Source: Spodoptera frugiperda (lineage: Eukaryota; Arthropoda; Insecta; Lepidoptera; Noctuidae). From it: a stretch of 64,000 nucleotides of DNA. A program made the translations under genes and the position numbers. Where the stretch lies: assembly GCF_023101765.2 (NCBI RefSeq), contig NC_064225.1:5456001-5520000 (forward strand), in the 5' to 3' direction. Positions 34,401-40,987 of this stretch are shown here, one piece after another. The notes under the pieces were generated by a model that saw nothing but the letters and a program-made list of their open reading frames with translations, ran no database searches and had not been told where the DNA came from. Positions within the stretch are counted from its first letter, which is position 1. Each line of letters begins with the position of its first letter.

Positions 34401-34475
34401 ATTTATTTTTTTTTCAGATGCCCAGACCTAAACCGGCTAAGTCCAGAGCGCAGCTTATTTCTCAACCAAGGTTGA
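13301..34475 (+). CDS. secreted c-type lysozyme-like protein, probably non-enzymatic (5 exons)
   Basis: Joining 13301-13448, 28596-28684, 28885-28945, 33063-33195 and 34418-34475 gives 489 coding bases and a 162-residue precursor. All introns are GT..AG, and phases match at every junction. Residues 1-23 form a signal peptide ending ASA before KRF; the mature chain is about 139 residues (hen lysozyme has 129). Eight cysteines (30, 52, 85, 94, 98, 112, 132, 145) match the c-type lysozyme / alpha-lactalbumin disulfide pattern. W50-V-C, Y75-G-L-Y-Q and W125/W128 are conserved. A gapless alignment from W50 to Y75 puts Val57 at catalytic Glu35 and Ala74 at catalytic Asp52, so muramidase activity is unlikely. 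Residues 100-109 form an acidic loop like the alpha-lactalbumin calcium site. A likely role is extracellular binding, in immunity or otherwise (inference). Insect lysozyme-like proteins lacking catalytic residues are known. No regulatory sites were confirmed. Confidence 0.9.
13548..13739 (+). mobile_element. short non-autonomous Helitron
   Basis: Begins TCTATACTTAATACATAAAG after A and ends in CTGG before T, with a GGGTGAAACCGCGCGGA block near the 3' end, fitting Helitron termini (TC...CTRR). Internal GAACGCGCTAATCTCCGG and GAGGAAGGCTATAGGCTAT blocks are typical of a common lepidopteran family. Length 192 bp. Confidence 0.75.
13740..13906 (+). mobile_element. second Helitron fragment abutting the first
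   Basis: Contains GTTAGTTTCGCTAAAACTCG, CCGATTTGGCTA and GGAAGTCCATGAACGG, and ends GGTCAGCTAA before T (CTRR end). It matches the element at 29197-29366. It starts directly after the CTGG end of the preceding element. Confidence 0.6.
14105..14175 (+). repeat. SINE-like tail with (GATG)n
   Basis: GGAGAGGCCTTTGTTCAGCA, GTGGACGTCTCTCGGCTGA, then a (GAT) run. Most typical copy of this tail in the window. Confidence 0.6.
14391..14543 (-). repeat. tRNA-derived SINE (family A)
   Basis: Reverse copy: GTGTCGTGGGTGCGTTTACA at its tail end, TTGTGGATCACACAATG, and a diverged tRNA-like head ending GCGCCAACCGTGCAGTC. Confidence 0.7.
15008..15120 (+). repeat. GCATTTCTTCTCAGAGTAGTC repeat (non-LTR 3' end-like)
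   Basis: Contains GTTTCGGCATTTCTTCTCAG, GGAAATGCCGGCCTCAT, AAAGATTGACCCGTAAAAG and TTGTAACCTACTTGCA. The second copy at 41948-42060 has the same block order. Confidence 0.55.
15249..15283. repeat. 14-bp perfect stem-loop next to a Helitron end
   Basis: Arms TAAAGATTCAGAGT (15249-15262) and its exact complement (15270-15283) flank a 7-base loop. It lies 14 bases outside the CTAG end of the Helitron at 15298. Confidence 0.7.
15298..16833 (-). mobile_element. non-autonomous Helitron, copy 2 (full length)
   Basis: Reverse orientation: CTAG plus CTTTTGCCCGCGACTTCG at the left, and TATGTATAGA before T at the right, so the A|TC...CTAG|T insertion rule holds. Length 1536 bp. It contains about 14 tandem CAGACAAA units (about 16600-16712) and two copies of an AT-rich block ending in GAAGTCGTGTAACGATCGAC (near 16118 and 16267). 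It is almost identical to the copy at 51735-53203 outside the 8-bp array. The frames reading DKQTNRQT through the array are not genes. Confidence 0.88.
16600..16712. repeat. tandem array of the 8-mer CAGACAAA (about 14 units)
   Basis: Nearly perfect 8-bp tandem repeat inside Helitron copy 2, starting after GCGCACAGACGAA and ending in a poly-A stretch. Corresponding arrays in copies 1 and 3 hold about 6 units. Confidence 0.92.
16900..17250 (+). repeat. GGCCGGCAACGCAC-type repeat with duplicated 5' part
   Basis: Two GGGAGAGTCATG...GGCACAGATGGGTTAGC-like segments (about 16930 and 17000) precede GTGAAATAACGCTTGCGTTG, GTGTGAGTGAGGTTACCGG and AAAAGGCCGGCAATGCACTT. The doubled 5' block appears to be a local duplication. 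Confidence 0.65.
17679..17890 (+). repeat. tRNA-derived SINE (family B), nearly complete
   Basis: The head reads GCCTCGTTGGCCGAGTGG (A-box-like), then GCGACTGCCGGGCAAGGGG and a damaged B box (CGTTCCATCC). The body has GGCATTTTACTCAGTGGTAG, CCGGTATATGGCAATAGGC and CCTACCCCTTCGGGGAATAA, and ends CGTGACG. The head supports derivation from a tRNA gene with an internal Pol III promoter. Most other copies in the window are in reverse. Confidence 0.8.
18409..19115 (+). mobile_element. TTAA-type MITE, copy E, split by another insertion
   Basis: The left part (18409-18536) carries TTTTTCCACCAGAGATGTGC and GGAAACGGACTCAGCTAAGC. The right part (about 18915-19115) carries TATGGATGGTTTCCCTACTA and GCATAGCTACATAGCGCACC. 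The two parts are contiguous in copy D but are separated here by about 380 bases. Confidence 0.7.
18538..18878. mobile_element. GC-rich element with 15-bp inverted termini nested in a MITE
   Basis: ACGTGACAACGTCTT at 18538-18552 is an exact inverted match of 18864-18878. The interior is GC-rich and CpG-rich (GAGAGAGAGGCCTGCCGG, CGCCGCGCGCGC), unlike its surroundings. The inserted segment may extend to about 18914, because the host MITE resumes only there. No coding frame is seen. Confidence 0.7.
19137..19208 (+). repeat. SINE-like repeat, 'CTCCCGCC' family, 5' part
   Basis: Contains ACTTCTCCCGCATG and GCGAGAGGGAGTGTCAGACT, truncated after that. Confidence 0.5.
19571..19674 (+). repeat. SINE-like repeat, 'CTCCCGCC' family
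   Basis: Contains GAGGCGAGAGGGAGTCTCAG, ACTAAAAACCACCCCGTTAC and TCCTGCTTTTC. The 3' part is absent. Confidence 0.6.
20186..20473 (+). mobile_element. TTAA-type MITE, copy F
   Basis: GGTTGCTTTTCCATCAGAAA at the left, then TTGCTGTGGATGCGTTTGG, CTCAGTTACGCTATG and CCTACTATCGATACATC. The right terminus is degraded. Confidence 0.65.
20835..21088 (+). repeat. GGCCGGCAACGC repeat
   Basis: Contains GACGGCCTCACAGAAAACCG, GTTTCGTTATGTGAGTGAGG, AAAGGGCCGGCAACGCG, GGCCATGGGCGGCGGCGATT and GGTGATCCGTCTG in the usual order. One of the most complete copies. Confidence 0.7.
21214..21456 (+). repeat. tRNA-derived SINE (family A) with internal insertion
   Basis: Head CACGGCTGGTGCGGTGGCTG, B-box-like GGATTCGATTACC, GTGTGATTCACAAATTATTG, and tail GTATGTTGATAAACGCACCC. 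About 65 extra bases (near 21320-21385) separate the usual middle and tail. Confidence 0.7.
22084..22300. mobile_element. foldback MITE with TGTTTGACGAGGAAC termini, copy 1
   Basis: The left arm (22122-22154) and right arm (22250-22283) are inverted copies sharing ACGTAACTGTTTGACGAGGA. The centre has GCGCGATAATCGCCGCGTCG and AATGCTGCTCATTAATATGA. Related copies are at 41776-41913 and 58055-58205, with a diverged one near 37010-37090. Confidence 0.7.
22376..22415 (+). mobile_element. left part of a Helitron interrupted by the LINE
   Basis: AGTATAAAACAAAGTCACTT followed by TCGCTGTCTCTATG matches the 5' portion of a common lepidopteran Helitron. The expected continuation appears at 27611, on the far side of the LINE. 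Confidence 0.55.
22624..22703. repeat. (ACAT)n microsatellite, about 20 units
   Basis: Uninterrupted tetranucleotide run directly after the ORF2 stop codon of the LINE (in LINE sense), so it sits in the element's 3' untranslated region. Confidence 0.95.
22706..25653 (-). pseudogene. LINE ORF2: AP endonuclease plus reverse transcriptase, one frameshift
   Basis: The first part (25653-25213, about 146 residues from the ATG of MSDADSF) carries the start of an AP-type endonuclease: VCHINAQSVPSHYNDL, ISETWLKP and RGGGVAIYL. The frame then shifts within a run of five C on the + strand (25228-25232). The rest (to 22706, about 844 residues) has MGDFNTN and SHHDLIF (endonuclease), then RT motifs FRPISILPFLSKVLE, QSGFRPGHSTVTALL, VDFSNAFNMVDH, GVPQGGILSPLLFS and the catalytic LYADDLQVY, and a long C-terminal part ending in TDSTHT. 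The protein would nick the target and copy LINE RNA. A single-base loss explains the break and the remainder is open, so the copy is young. A hydrophobic stretch upstream of Met 25653 in the same frame is AT-rich leader, not protein. Confidence 0.88.
26315..26491 (+). pseudogene. pogo/CENP-B-like DDE transposase fragment inside the LINE
   Basis: The + strand frame reads QVNLFNIDETGNFVF, then KVITNKGKRNIVAVVGSG, before a stop at 26489. The N-I/V-D-E-T-G motif followed about 20 residues later by a K-V-x-x-x-K-G block is the hallmark around the first catalytic Asp of pogo/Tigger-type transposases. Only about 55 residues remain; no start, DNA-binding domain or other catalytic acids were found. 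It lies antisense in the unusually long gap between LINE ORF1 and ORF2, so it probably entered the LINE as part of a nested insertion. Confidence 0.6.
26634..27365 (-). CDS. LINE ORF1 protein (RNA-binding chaperone type)
   Basis: About 243 residues from the ATG of MSYADLITTN; the frame is open further upstream but only through a non-ATG codon. An N-terminal helical stretch rich in E/K (MEEKLLGRMNEIHAQIK) is likely a coiled coil. It is followed by RRKAVVFQGIPEVEEEV, CHRLGVRTKDRHRPILVRF and VSVREFLTRPRQEL, resembling the RRM-like and C-terminal domains of two-ORF insect LINEs. The expected role is binding LINE RNA during retrotransposition. No zinc knuckle is evident. The frame is intact. Confidence 0.75.
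   Translation of the reverse strand: MSYADLITTNLSMEEKLLGRMNEIHAQIKAAGPSKDTVAKIAEEFRVFRELVYGILGTLRKQISDCCRCSDDQEMRHRRKAVVFQGIPEVEEEVCSKAVLEIVNTKLQLNLPLSAIKTCHRLGVRTKDRHRPILVRFATIEIKASVWRAKTGLRGSKVSVREFLTRPRQELFVRARRHFGIRACWTQDGNIFLKTADGSKHKVTCSEDLGPLLCKYPKVPGVSEHAAGRGERADEVSLKVVRK
27611..27757 (+). mobile_element. right part of the Helitron split by the LINE
   Basis: GTATGCATACATTTTTAAAA, CTATGCAACGG, AATAGATAAAGTGGTTCAAG and AGGAAGGTTTTATGTATAAT lead to a terminal CGAGCGGGTCACTAG. The CTAG end is intact, though the next base is C rather than T. Confidence 0.6.
28126..28334 (-). repeat. tRNA-derived SINE (family B) in intron 1
   Basis: Reverse copy from CGTCACGCTTTTTATCC to CAACGAGGCAG. Body blocks are present; most of the tRNA-like head is deleted except GAAACGGGGATCAACGAGGC. 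Confidence 0.7.
28596..28684 (+). CDS. lysozyme-like gene, exon 2
   Basis: The acceptor TTTGTTTCAG precedes GG, completing the Trp codon of W-V-C. It encodes VCLIEKVSNRETTALT through YGLYQ and ends in phase 0 before GTAAGT. It spans the active-site segment of c-type lysozymes: Val57 and Ala74 replace the catalytic Glu35 and Asp52. The first-intron position at this Trp is shared with vertebrate lysozyme genes. Confidence 0.9.
28885..28945 (+). CDS. lysozyme-like gene, exon 3
   Basis: After the acceptor ATTTTACAG it encodes IPSEWCKEGKRGGRCNIKCE plus one base, with donor GTGAGG. It holds cysteines 3, 4 and 5. The loop between cysteines 3 and 4 is three residues shorter than in hen lysozyme. Intron 2 before it is only 200 bp. 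Confidence 0.9.
29128..29200 (+). repeat. SINE-like tail with (GATG)n
   Basis: AGAGGCCTATGTCCAGCAGA followed by GGCTGATGATGATGATG, as at 14105. Confidence 0.6.
29201..29366 (+). mobile_element. Helitron fragment
   Basis: GTTCGTTAGTCTCGCTAAAA, GGACCGATTTGGCTAATACG and TTATGGAAGTCCAGGAAAGG end at GAGTCAGCTAG before T. Same family as 13740-13906, but with the canonical CTAG end. Confidence 0.65.
29813..29943 (+). repeat. SINE-like repeat, 'CTCCCGCC' family
   Basis: CGGAAAATCATCCAATGTCT, TCTTCCGCCTTAGACGGGG, CGTACTGACTAAAAACGAC and TCGAGCCGGAGCCCCGG in order. Confidence 0.65.
32103..32255 (+). repeat. tRNA-derived SINE (family F)
   Basis: Head GGTGTCGTGGTGGCTCGGAG, GTTTAAGACG, a degraded B-box region, then AAGTACCAATGTAAC and ACTTTCTAAGATTATTAAGA with ACACCACTGACTA at the end. 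The second copy at 56570 keeps GGTTCGAAACC. Confidence 0.6.
32285..32402 (+). repeat. SINE-like tail (GTTGAGCAGTGG...GATGAT)
   Basis: GCGTGTTGATTAATGCTCAA, ACCTTCATGCGTGAAAAGG, TTGAGCAGTGGCCACTTATA and GGCCGATTGATGATATGA. Same family as 34808-34915. Confidence 0.6.
32868..33000 (+). repeat. GGCCGGCAACGC-type repeat, 5' part
   Basis: GGAATGGGCCAGCTCGATCA, ATGGCCTCACAGAAAATCGG, GTGTGAGTGAGGTTATCGG and GGCCCAATTGCC; truncated before the GGCCGGC core, 62 bases ahead of exon 4. Confidence 0.65.
33063..33195 (+). CDS. lysozyme-like gene, exon 4
   Basis: The acceptor TTTCAAACAG is followed by AT, completing Asp100. It encodes LLNDDIRDDTACALKIMEE then HGFQYWPLWTTRCKND and NFITNEIY, and ends two bases into a Lys codon at GTAAGT. 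It contains cysteines 6 and 7, the conserved Trp pair equivalent to hen W108/W111, and the acidic calcium-loop-like segment (N103, D105, D108, D109). It is GC-richer than its flanks, as expected for a constrained exon. Confidence 0.92.
33247..33389 (+). repeat. SINE-like repeat, 'CTCCCGCC' family, in intron 4
   Basis: GACTTCTTCCGTCTTCGGGG, GAGGGAGTGTCAGACTGAC, ACCACCCCGTTCTTACTC and GTCCGCAGCTTCGGATG; begins 51 bases after the exon 4 donor. Confidence 0.65.
34083..34170 (+). repeat. SINE-like tail (GGAGGCGGAGGC...GATGATAATGAT)
   Basis: Diverged: GGAAAGGAGGCGGAGGCAGA then TGTTCCGGCTGATAATGATG. Confidence 0.4.
34418..34475 (+). CDS. lysozyme-like gene, exon 5 (C-terminus and stop)
   Basis: The polypyrimidine tract and TTTTTTTTCAG precede A, completing Lys144. 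The exon encodes CPDLNRLSPERSLFLNQG and TGA. Cys145 is the eighth conserved cysteine. Seventeen residues follow it, compared with two in hen lysozyme, so the protein has a short extra tail. A same-strand frame starting in exon 5 as ATGCCC reads MPRPKPAKS but does not fit the splice phase. Confidence 0.85.
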
Positions 34476-34568
34476 GTACTAAGACAAAGATGTTTAATCA
34501 AGAGAACTATCTGAAGATCCAGATACAGAAGACTCACAAATTAAATTAAATTGTTTGTTGATGTTTAA

Positions 34569-34574
34569 AATAAA
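34569..34574 (+). terminator. polyadenylation signal AATAAA of the lysozyme-like gene
   Basis: Canonical AATAAA 94 bases after the stop codon, followed by a GT-rich stretch (CGTGTTTCAAAGTCTGG). This gives a 3' UTR of roughly 110-130 bases. Confidence 0.75.
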
Positions 34575-34807
34575 CGTGTTTCAAAGTCTGGCCCTCTTGT
34601 TTACTTGCCACTTTACTGGGACAGGCAGAATACTAAGTATTGTCAGGTAAAGACGTCTGTGTGAGTCGAGTGACGAAGTGACGGGATTTCTTGCTCAATT
34701 GTTCTTTGTAGGCGTTTGTAAATACTTGAGATGATGAATAGTAATTTTTTTCTTTATGAAACTGTATAAGGTAGGAGGATTATAATTTCTGTTTTATAAT
34801 TTCTGAT

Positions 34808-34915
34808 TTTAAGATTGAAATCGCCAATCCAGATTGAGTAGGTAAGCGTGGTGATTAATGCTCAAACCTTCTCCATGCGAGAAGAGGCCTTTGGTCGGCA
34901 GTGCCCACTTATAGG
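34808..34915 (+). repeat. SINE-like tail (AAGAGGCCTTTGGTCGGCAG)
   Basis: GGTGATTAATGCTCAAACCT, CCATGCGAGAAGAGGCC and GTGCCCACTTATAGGC. The GATGAT tail is replaced by the MITE that follows. Confidence 0.6.
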
Positions 34916-34920
34916 CTGTT

Positions 34921-35175
34921 GCTTCCACCGATCATATTTATTGGTACATATAGATTAACACTGGTGGAAATGGAATCAGCTAAGATGTGTTTTTAAATGG
35001 AAAGATGCGTGCTATGGATATGTGCTAAGGATAGCTTCCCTACTATCGATACATCGTATATTGCGCTACACATCTTCCTCGCACAGCTACATAGCCTTGT
35101 ATCAGTGGAAATGATCACATAACTTCACAGCTCACCTATTACATCTTCGTAGCAAATATCTGGCATAAAAGCACC
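34921..35175 (+). mobile_element. TTAA-type MITE, copy G (5' truncated)
   Basis: Begins GCTTCCACCGATCATATTTA, keeps CTACTATCGATACATCG and CTTCCTCGCACAGCTACATA, and ends GGCATAAAAGCACC directly before TTAA (35176-35179). Confidence 0.7.
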
Positions 35176-35727
35176 TTAACCACAAAAGTCTCACTAACCT
35201 ACCTACCGGAGAAAAAAGGCCTCAAAAATCTCAAAACACTAAACATTCCAATGCTACCTACCCAAATAAACTTCTATTTATCAAGAGGGCTCCTTTCACT
35301 CTGAAATACGAGTGCTTCCAACTCCAGACCCGTCTACAACAAAACCTGGGAACCTGTATAAACAAGGTTTACTTTTTAAACTATTCGTTTTGTTCCGCTG
35401 TGAAAATATCAAATAGTTTTCTCAATTCTCGTCTACGTTTTTGTTTTTGATGCTGCTTCCCTGAAATCTGTGTTCATTGGCGAAAATATGCATTATCATA
35501 AATGTGATACATTTTCCTAGTTGTATAAGAGATGAGATCGTGTTTCTATAAAGTGGGATGTACAGGTTTTTATTTTGCTACGAGTTCTGTTTAAAGTATT
35601 GTTTTGTGAATACTCGCTAAGCTTTTCGCAATTTCTGAATATGAGTTGTTGCATTTTAAGAAAACGTTTGAGGGTTAGTAAGACTTTAATATATTCTTTT
35701 GGGTATGTATAGTGATGTATTCCCTAA

Positions 35728-35862
35728 TACATCCAATGACTTTTCCAGTTTGGGCTAGGTGAAAGGAAGTGTCAGACTCATACTGACTAAAAACCACTCA
35801 GTTCCTACTCCAGCTTTGAGCCGGAACCCCGGTAACCCGTTAGGTAGTCCACAGTTTCGTAT
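35728..35862 (+). repeat. SINE-like repeat, 'CTCCCGCC' family
   Basis: CATCCAATGACTTTTCCAG, AAGTGTCAGACTCATACTGA, ACCACTCAGTTCCTACTCC, GTAACCCGTTAGGTAGTCC. Confidence 0.65.
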
Positions 35863-35940
35863 CATTTAAATGTATAACGTACGTACAGTGACGTATTCTA
35901 TAAAATAAGATTTATAAAGTAAATAAAAACATCTACCAGT

Positions 35941-36203
35941 ACAGCACGATTGATGAGGTGACTGGGAAACTGGCTGCCACGCATCGTGTATAGGGTTCGT
36001 TTCCCGCACAGAGCGAATCTGACTGCACGGTTGGCGCGGTGGCTGGACAACTGGCTGCCGCGCAACATGGGGCGGGTTCGATCCCCGCACGGCACAACTC
36101 ATTGTGTGATCCACAATTGTTGTTTCGGGTCTGGGTGTCATGTGTATGTGAATTTGCATGTTTATAAACTTACCCATGACACGTGGGGCAACGTCTTCAT
36201 AAA
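35941..36203 (+). repeat. tRNA-derived SINE (family A) with two tandem heads
   Basis: The first head is 35941-36008 (GAGGTGACTGGGAAACTGG, AGGGTTCGTTTCCCGC). The second is 36019-36093 (GCACGGTTGGCGCGGTGGCT, GGGTTCGATCCCCGCAC, a well-kept B box). They are followed by a single body (GTGTGATCCACAATTGTTG, GTGTATGTGAATTTGCATG) and tail ACCCATGACACGTGGGG. Other copies here have one head. Confidence 0.78.
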
Positions 36204-39200
36204 AACAAACAAAAACGTATTAAATCCTTTCCATGAAAAATAAAAGTCAAGTCACAAAAATCACCGTAAAAAGCTTATAAAGGATTTTCCAGTAAATCAA
36301 CTTATTACATTATTTAAGATCAAATTTATCCTTTTCTTTACTGCAACGGATGACACAAACAATTTGATGAAGGACCCAAATAATAAAACCTTGGTTACAT
36401 AACAATTATCGTTTATCGTTCCATCCCCATCAAACTATAAAACTGCTACACAAATCCCACCTTTAACACCTGGACATAAAGCGTAAAACAGCACACGTAT
36501 AAATCTTTAATTTGTTGTTTGTATCTATAGGCCTATTGTCCCAAGCGGCGAGTAAACGGATTAACTCCCCTTTATTTTACCTCTTTATCTTTAATAGGCT
36601 GTTAAAAAGAGAAGAAAGAACTTGGATAACAAAGACGTTCCCTTTTATAATCCCTGTAATTATCGCTATAAAATTTGAATGCAGAAGGTACGGAACACAC
36701 AGATGTGAACGTTACTCGCTTCGGCGCTCTCTTGTGCAATCCAAAGGAAATTTCAACGTTATTCTAGATAACGCCTTTGAAACAGGTTATTTAAATAACG
36801 CTTATACGTTTATTCTAATTGTACAGCTGTTGAAAGGATCTCCTTGTCGTCCGTGAACGTTCTGATTTTGAAATTGAAATTGAAACTGTTTTTTATGTAT
36901 GTGTGAGTGTGTTTAATTAAATATTGTCATGTTGTCCAGACGTTTTGTTTTTAATTTTGTTTTATTTATTGCTTTGTGGATATTGATTTGTCTGTTATTT
37001 TATTATAAGTTTTGTGAGACATACAAAATTAATGATTATGTTATCAGTTTATGTAATTGTTTGTCGATAAAGTAGTAGAGCTTTTCTTAATTAATAATAC
37101 GTGAGGAAACCGTGATTTTTAGTTAATTTAGTATATCTGACGATAGTTATTATAAAAATGAATTTGTTGTTGACTGTAAGAGCACATAATATAGGCACAG
37201 AAATACAAACTTATACCTATTTTTGCTGGTTATATTAATATGAATTTAAAACTTCTTTAACTCAAAAATATAACTAAGAAAACGAAATCGTACTTAAAGA
37301 TCATCAACGACTAATAAATGGAATAGAATGAATGGAGTATTGAAAGTACCTACTTGGAGAAACTGGCTATATTTTTTTATTATCTAGCATACCTAGGAAA
37401 GCTTCTACTTTCAAAAGATTCCAGCAAAGAGGTGCAATTGATTTTCATTTAAGAGAAAAGTTAGATTTCTTCCTTGTTTTAAAATACTACTGAAAGTCCA
37501 GAATTCGGTGTGCAAAATCTTTTTTTGTTAATGATAGGGAATCGCCTTTAAGATTTAAAGTGTGAACTCCAAAATTTTTTAAGCAACAGGAGCCGTCTTC
37601 ATATCTTAATTCATAAGTGAGGTGCGATCCTCAATTATTATAAGTCAGAAAATATACCAAAAACCTTCTCCTAAGTCTGAAAATGAAAAATAATATGTTA
37701 AAAACTGTATCAATATCATTTCAGCTGAACGCGAGATAATCATGCACAAACATACACACATACAGGTCAAAATCAGAAAGGATTTTCTTTATGAAGTCGG
37801 TTAAAAAATTTATATTTTTCGATATTAAATTGTTACTTATAAAGATATAACCTTATATAGCAATAACTAATAGCATAATTAATGAAACTGTTTCATATGT
37901 AGTTATAGTGCATGAATCATGTAAATGAGAAATATGTAAAAAAGAAAAAAAATATTTTACTCTAGAAAAAACCTTCCAGTTTCCAGCAAATACATTTTCA
38001 AACTAAAGAACCCTTAAAAAAATACAACGAAAAAAAGAAACAAAAACGTCGAACATAAAGAGCTATTACTCGTACTATTTATTTCCAATCAATAAAAGCT
38101 TTTCACAACAAACAACTAAGTACTACGAATTATACAATACATGTTCAAAGGTAAGCATTATTCCAGTAATTTCCTTTTATCTCGACAAATGACCAAAAAT
38201 AGGCGTAAAAAAAAACAAGATTTTTTCAAATTCCTAAACGTGGTTCGAAGAAACAAATGGTTGAAGTAAAAAAAAAGTATTTGTACATGTTGAAACAAAG
38301 CCTCTTCACAATTTTATTGGGTATTTCTTTCGTGTTTCAGTTTCAATAGCTAGCCAATTTCATGGAACATTACATAAACACATGTCGAATGTTCTCGATA
38401 GGCTTTCGAGAGAGACAGCTGTTGATTTTTCTTTTTGTTCTCCACGTCTAAAAACGGCATATGTCTCAATTTTTTTAGCACTGTTTCTGAGGTATAAGTG
38501 GTTATAAAGACTTCGAAAGTTTGGCATAAAAACCAAAAACAAAAAATATTTTTGAAATTAGTTTTTCTTTTGTTTTTGTTGCAGAAAATATTAATGCGAA
38601 TATAACATTTTTATAAGCTTAATGAACTCAAGCGTTTTATTTTATTTATATGGCTGAGTACACAATTTAAATTAATTTTATAAGTCCCTTATGAGTTTCT
38701 CTAACAAACGAAAAAATTAATCCGAAAAATAGATGATTTTAAAAACACACAAAAAATCTTTGAAATCACTTAGAGATAGATACTATCCTAAAACGCATAA
38801 AATCGAATCGTCTAACAGAATTATGCATTCAAAACTTCGACATAGAAAACAGACAAACAAAAAAAAAAAACAAACACGGAACTAACTTCATTGGAAAAAC
38901 AAAAAGAAATTCAGTTTCCAAAGTTTCCTAGTCGCCGGGACACAGATGCGACCAAATGCCGCTTCCAGTGTACTATGTCTTTGAAAATGGTGAGCGGATT
39001 ATTTTAAAGCTTATTTTAATGGCTAGCTATTCGGGAGAACTTATGTCCGGAAATGCGACAGTGTGCGCTAGGTGTTAGTCTAACAGATTATATGTATAAC
39101 TATGTTTGTTTTAGAACAAATATTTTTCATAATTGTATTTTTATGAATGTAAACCCTTTTGAGTTGATATATGGTTTTATTTGCTGTGTTTTGAGAAGTA

Positions 39201-39279
39201 AGTGATAATTTATTTGATGGCAAATAAAATTAAATGCTGAATGCAGAGTTTGTATCTACCGATCGAACTGAAAATCATC

Positions 39280-39345
39280 AAGGAGGCCTATGTTAACCAG
39301 TGGACGTTCTGTGAATGATTATGATGATGTTGATGTATAATGATA
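39280..39345 (+). repeat. SINE-like tail with (GATGAT)
   Basis: AAGGAGGCCTATGTTAACCA, GTGGACGTTCTGTGAATGAT then TATGATGATGTTGATG. Confidence 0.5.
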
Positions 39346-39811
39346 TTATGTACACCCACTGTTGCAAATTTCTGCATCACCCAATGGTTAAATGCCACCC
39401 GGCATTAAGTCACCATAGTATGTTATATACAGAAGTGTAAATAAATAAAAAAATATCAACGAAACTACATAAAAATCAGTCATGCTCAAAATATCTTTAC
39501 GTTATCAGTTTCTTTGCGCTAGTGTCACAAAAGCCGACCCACATATTTAAAACTATGAGAAACTTCTTCATGCAAATAAATTATGAATCAGGAGGCTTAA
39601 CATATGACATAGTTTTCTTGTATAATTTTGTTTTTGTTTGTATCTTTTGGCATAGCAGATTTGTTTAGTTGTAACTAGCTTGGTATGTTTTCACCTTAAT
39701 ATGTAATTTTAGTTATGCATTTAGGTAATCATGGTTAAAGTATTTGGCAGCTTAATTACAGCCTAGCGCTAGTACAGATTAGTACTATTACATTCTAGTA
39801 TTAGCCAATGT

Positions 39812-39862
39812 TAAAGGAAAGACCTTTTCCAGCACTGCACGTCTCGTGGCTGTTGAAGAGGA
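39812..39862 (+). repeat. SINE-like tail fragment
   Basis: AAAGACCTTTTCCAGCACTG and CACGTCTCGTGGCTGTTGAAG; same layout as 14105, diverged. Confidence 0.4.
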
Positions 39863-39964
39863 TGGTATTTGCGCTTATAACTACATAGATTTTACTACAC
39901 GTGTGACATTAAGTTCACATAATTGTTTTTAGCGCGCGTCTTATTAAAGGTCAAAACATATTTA

Positions 39965-40236
39965 ACAAGCACGACTCCGGCTCGGCTCTGGCACAGCGTT
40001 GTTTCGAAATGTGGCTACCGGTAGCTGCCAGCTTGCTTACGACGTGCCGACAGCGAGCTGCAGGCGCGTGATGTTAGGTTATTTCGGCCAGGCCTGCTGC
40101 CGTGGCTAGCCGCCGCTCGGGTCGCTGTCAGTGAGCAGTACGCACGTGGGCCCCGCGCTTCCAGCGTGCACTCCACCCGCTGGAAGTGCGCGATAACAGG
40201 AACGCGAGCTTGCCACCCGCCACCCGCTTTTTTGTA
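39965..40236. promoter_or_regulatory. isolated GC- and CpG-rich patch, candidate promoter or 5' exon
   Basis: About 270 bases, strikingly GC- and CpG-rich in an otherwise AT-rich window, with no long open frame. It includes an arthropod initiator-like TCAGT (near 40130), GCACGTGGGCCC with an E-box CACGTG, and the inverted pair CCAGCGTG / CCGCTGGAAG. It is not repeated elsewhere in the window. It could be the first noncoding exon or promoter of a gene outside the window, or the GC-rich core of an unrecognised mobile element. Confidence 0.35.
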
Positions 40237-40987
40237 TTGACGTTATGAAATGTATTATACGTCATACGATTTAATGTTCAAATTTAAATGACAACTTAAT
40301 TGCTGGGTTGGTGCGGTGCTCGTTAAGTGTGTTATGCCCTTAAATTGTATGTAGTTGTAAGCGCAAGTTATCAAGGCTTAGTATTTACCTTAATTATAGA
40401 AGTGTTATAATATTTATATAACTTAATTACATGACTGAAGTCTATTTAATTTTCAATTGGGCAAACTATTTTTTTGTGAAAAAAGTTTTGAGTACGGTCT
40501 TTTAATTTAAATGTTTTTATAAAGTGTATTTAATATTTATACAAAGTTGAAATTTAATTATGTTCAACATTATTGTTCGCTGTTAAACAAATATGAACTT
40601 TAAAGTACCTTTGTTACTAGTGTCAAAGTCAAATGTGTGAATATAATTATTTATTTTATTACTAAAAGATTTCTCAATGATAAGTAAAAGGTAACGTTAA
40701 TGCCAACTGAATACAATAGAAACGGAGCTTAATAGCCTTAGTATAGGATGTTTGAAAAATAAATGACTTTTTGTAATTTAATTTTCGTTTTTGCAATATT
40801 TTATTTTTAAATTTGTTCGCTTATAACCTGTTGCATTACTTATTGGTATTATTGAAAAGCACTCAGGTTAATTTGATAAAATTAATTTCGCGAATTTCTC
40901 GTACATTAATTTAGGTTATGGTCGATACCATTAAACGATGCAGAAAGGCTAAATATTTCATATGTACACTACATAATATGTAGACAA

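Larger units (their letters stand above)
35176..39964. other. intergenic, AT-rich, no gene recognised
   Basis: Holds the SINEs listed at 35728 and 35941 and a reverse ACCGACTTC-type fragment (about 37725-37810). A diverged copy of the TGTTTGACGAGGAAC element is near 37010-37090, and SINE-like tails are at 39280 and 39812. An open frame at 36512-36856 has no recognisable domain. 37400-39240 shows only poly-A/T-rich DNA. Confidence 0.5.

Noticed and set aside
34419..34549. Alternative frame in exon 5 starting MPRPKPAKS
   Set aside because: It does not match the splice phase of exon 4 and loses the eighth conserved cysteine.
36512..36856. 114-codon + strand open frame
   Set aside because: No motif, no splice-compatible context and no repeat homology that I can recognise; a chance frame in AT-rich DNA.
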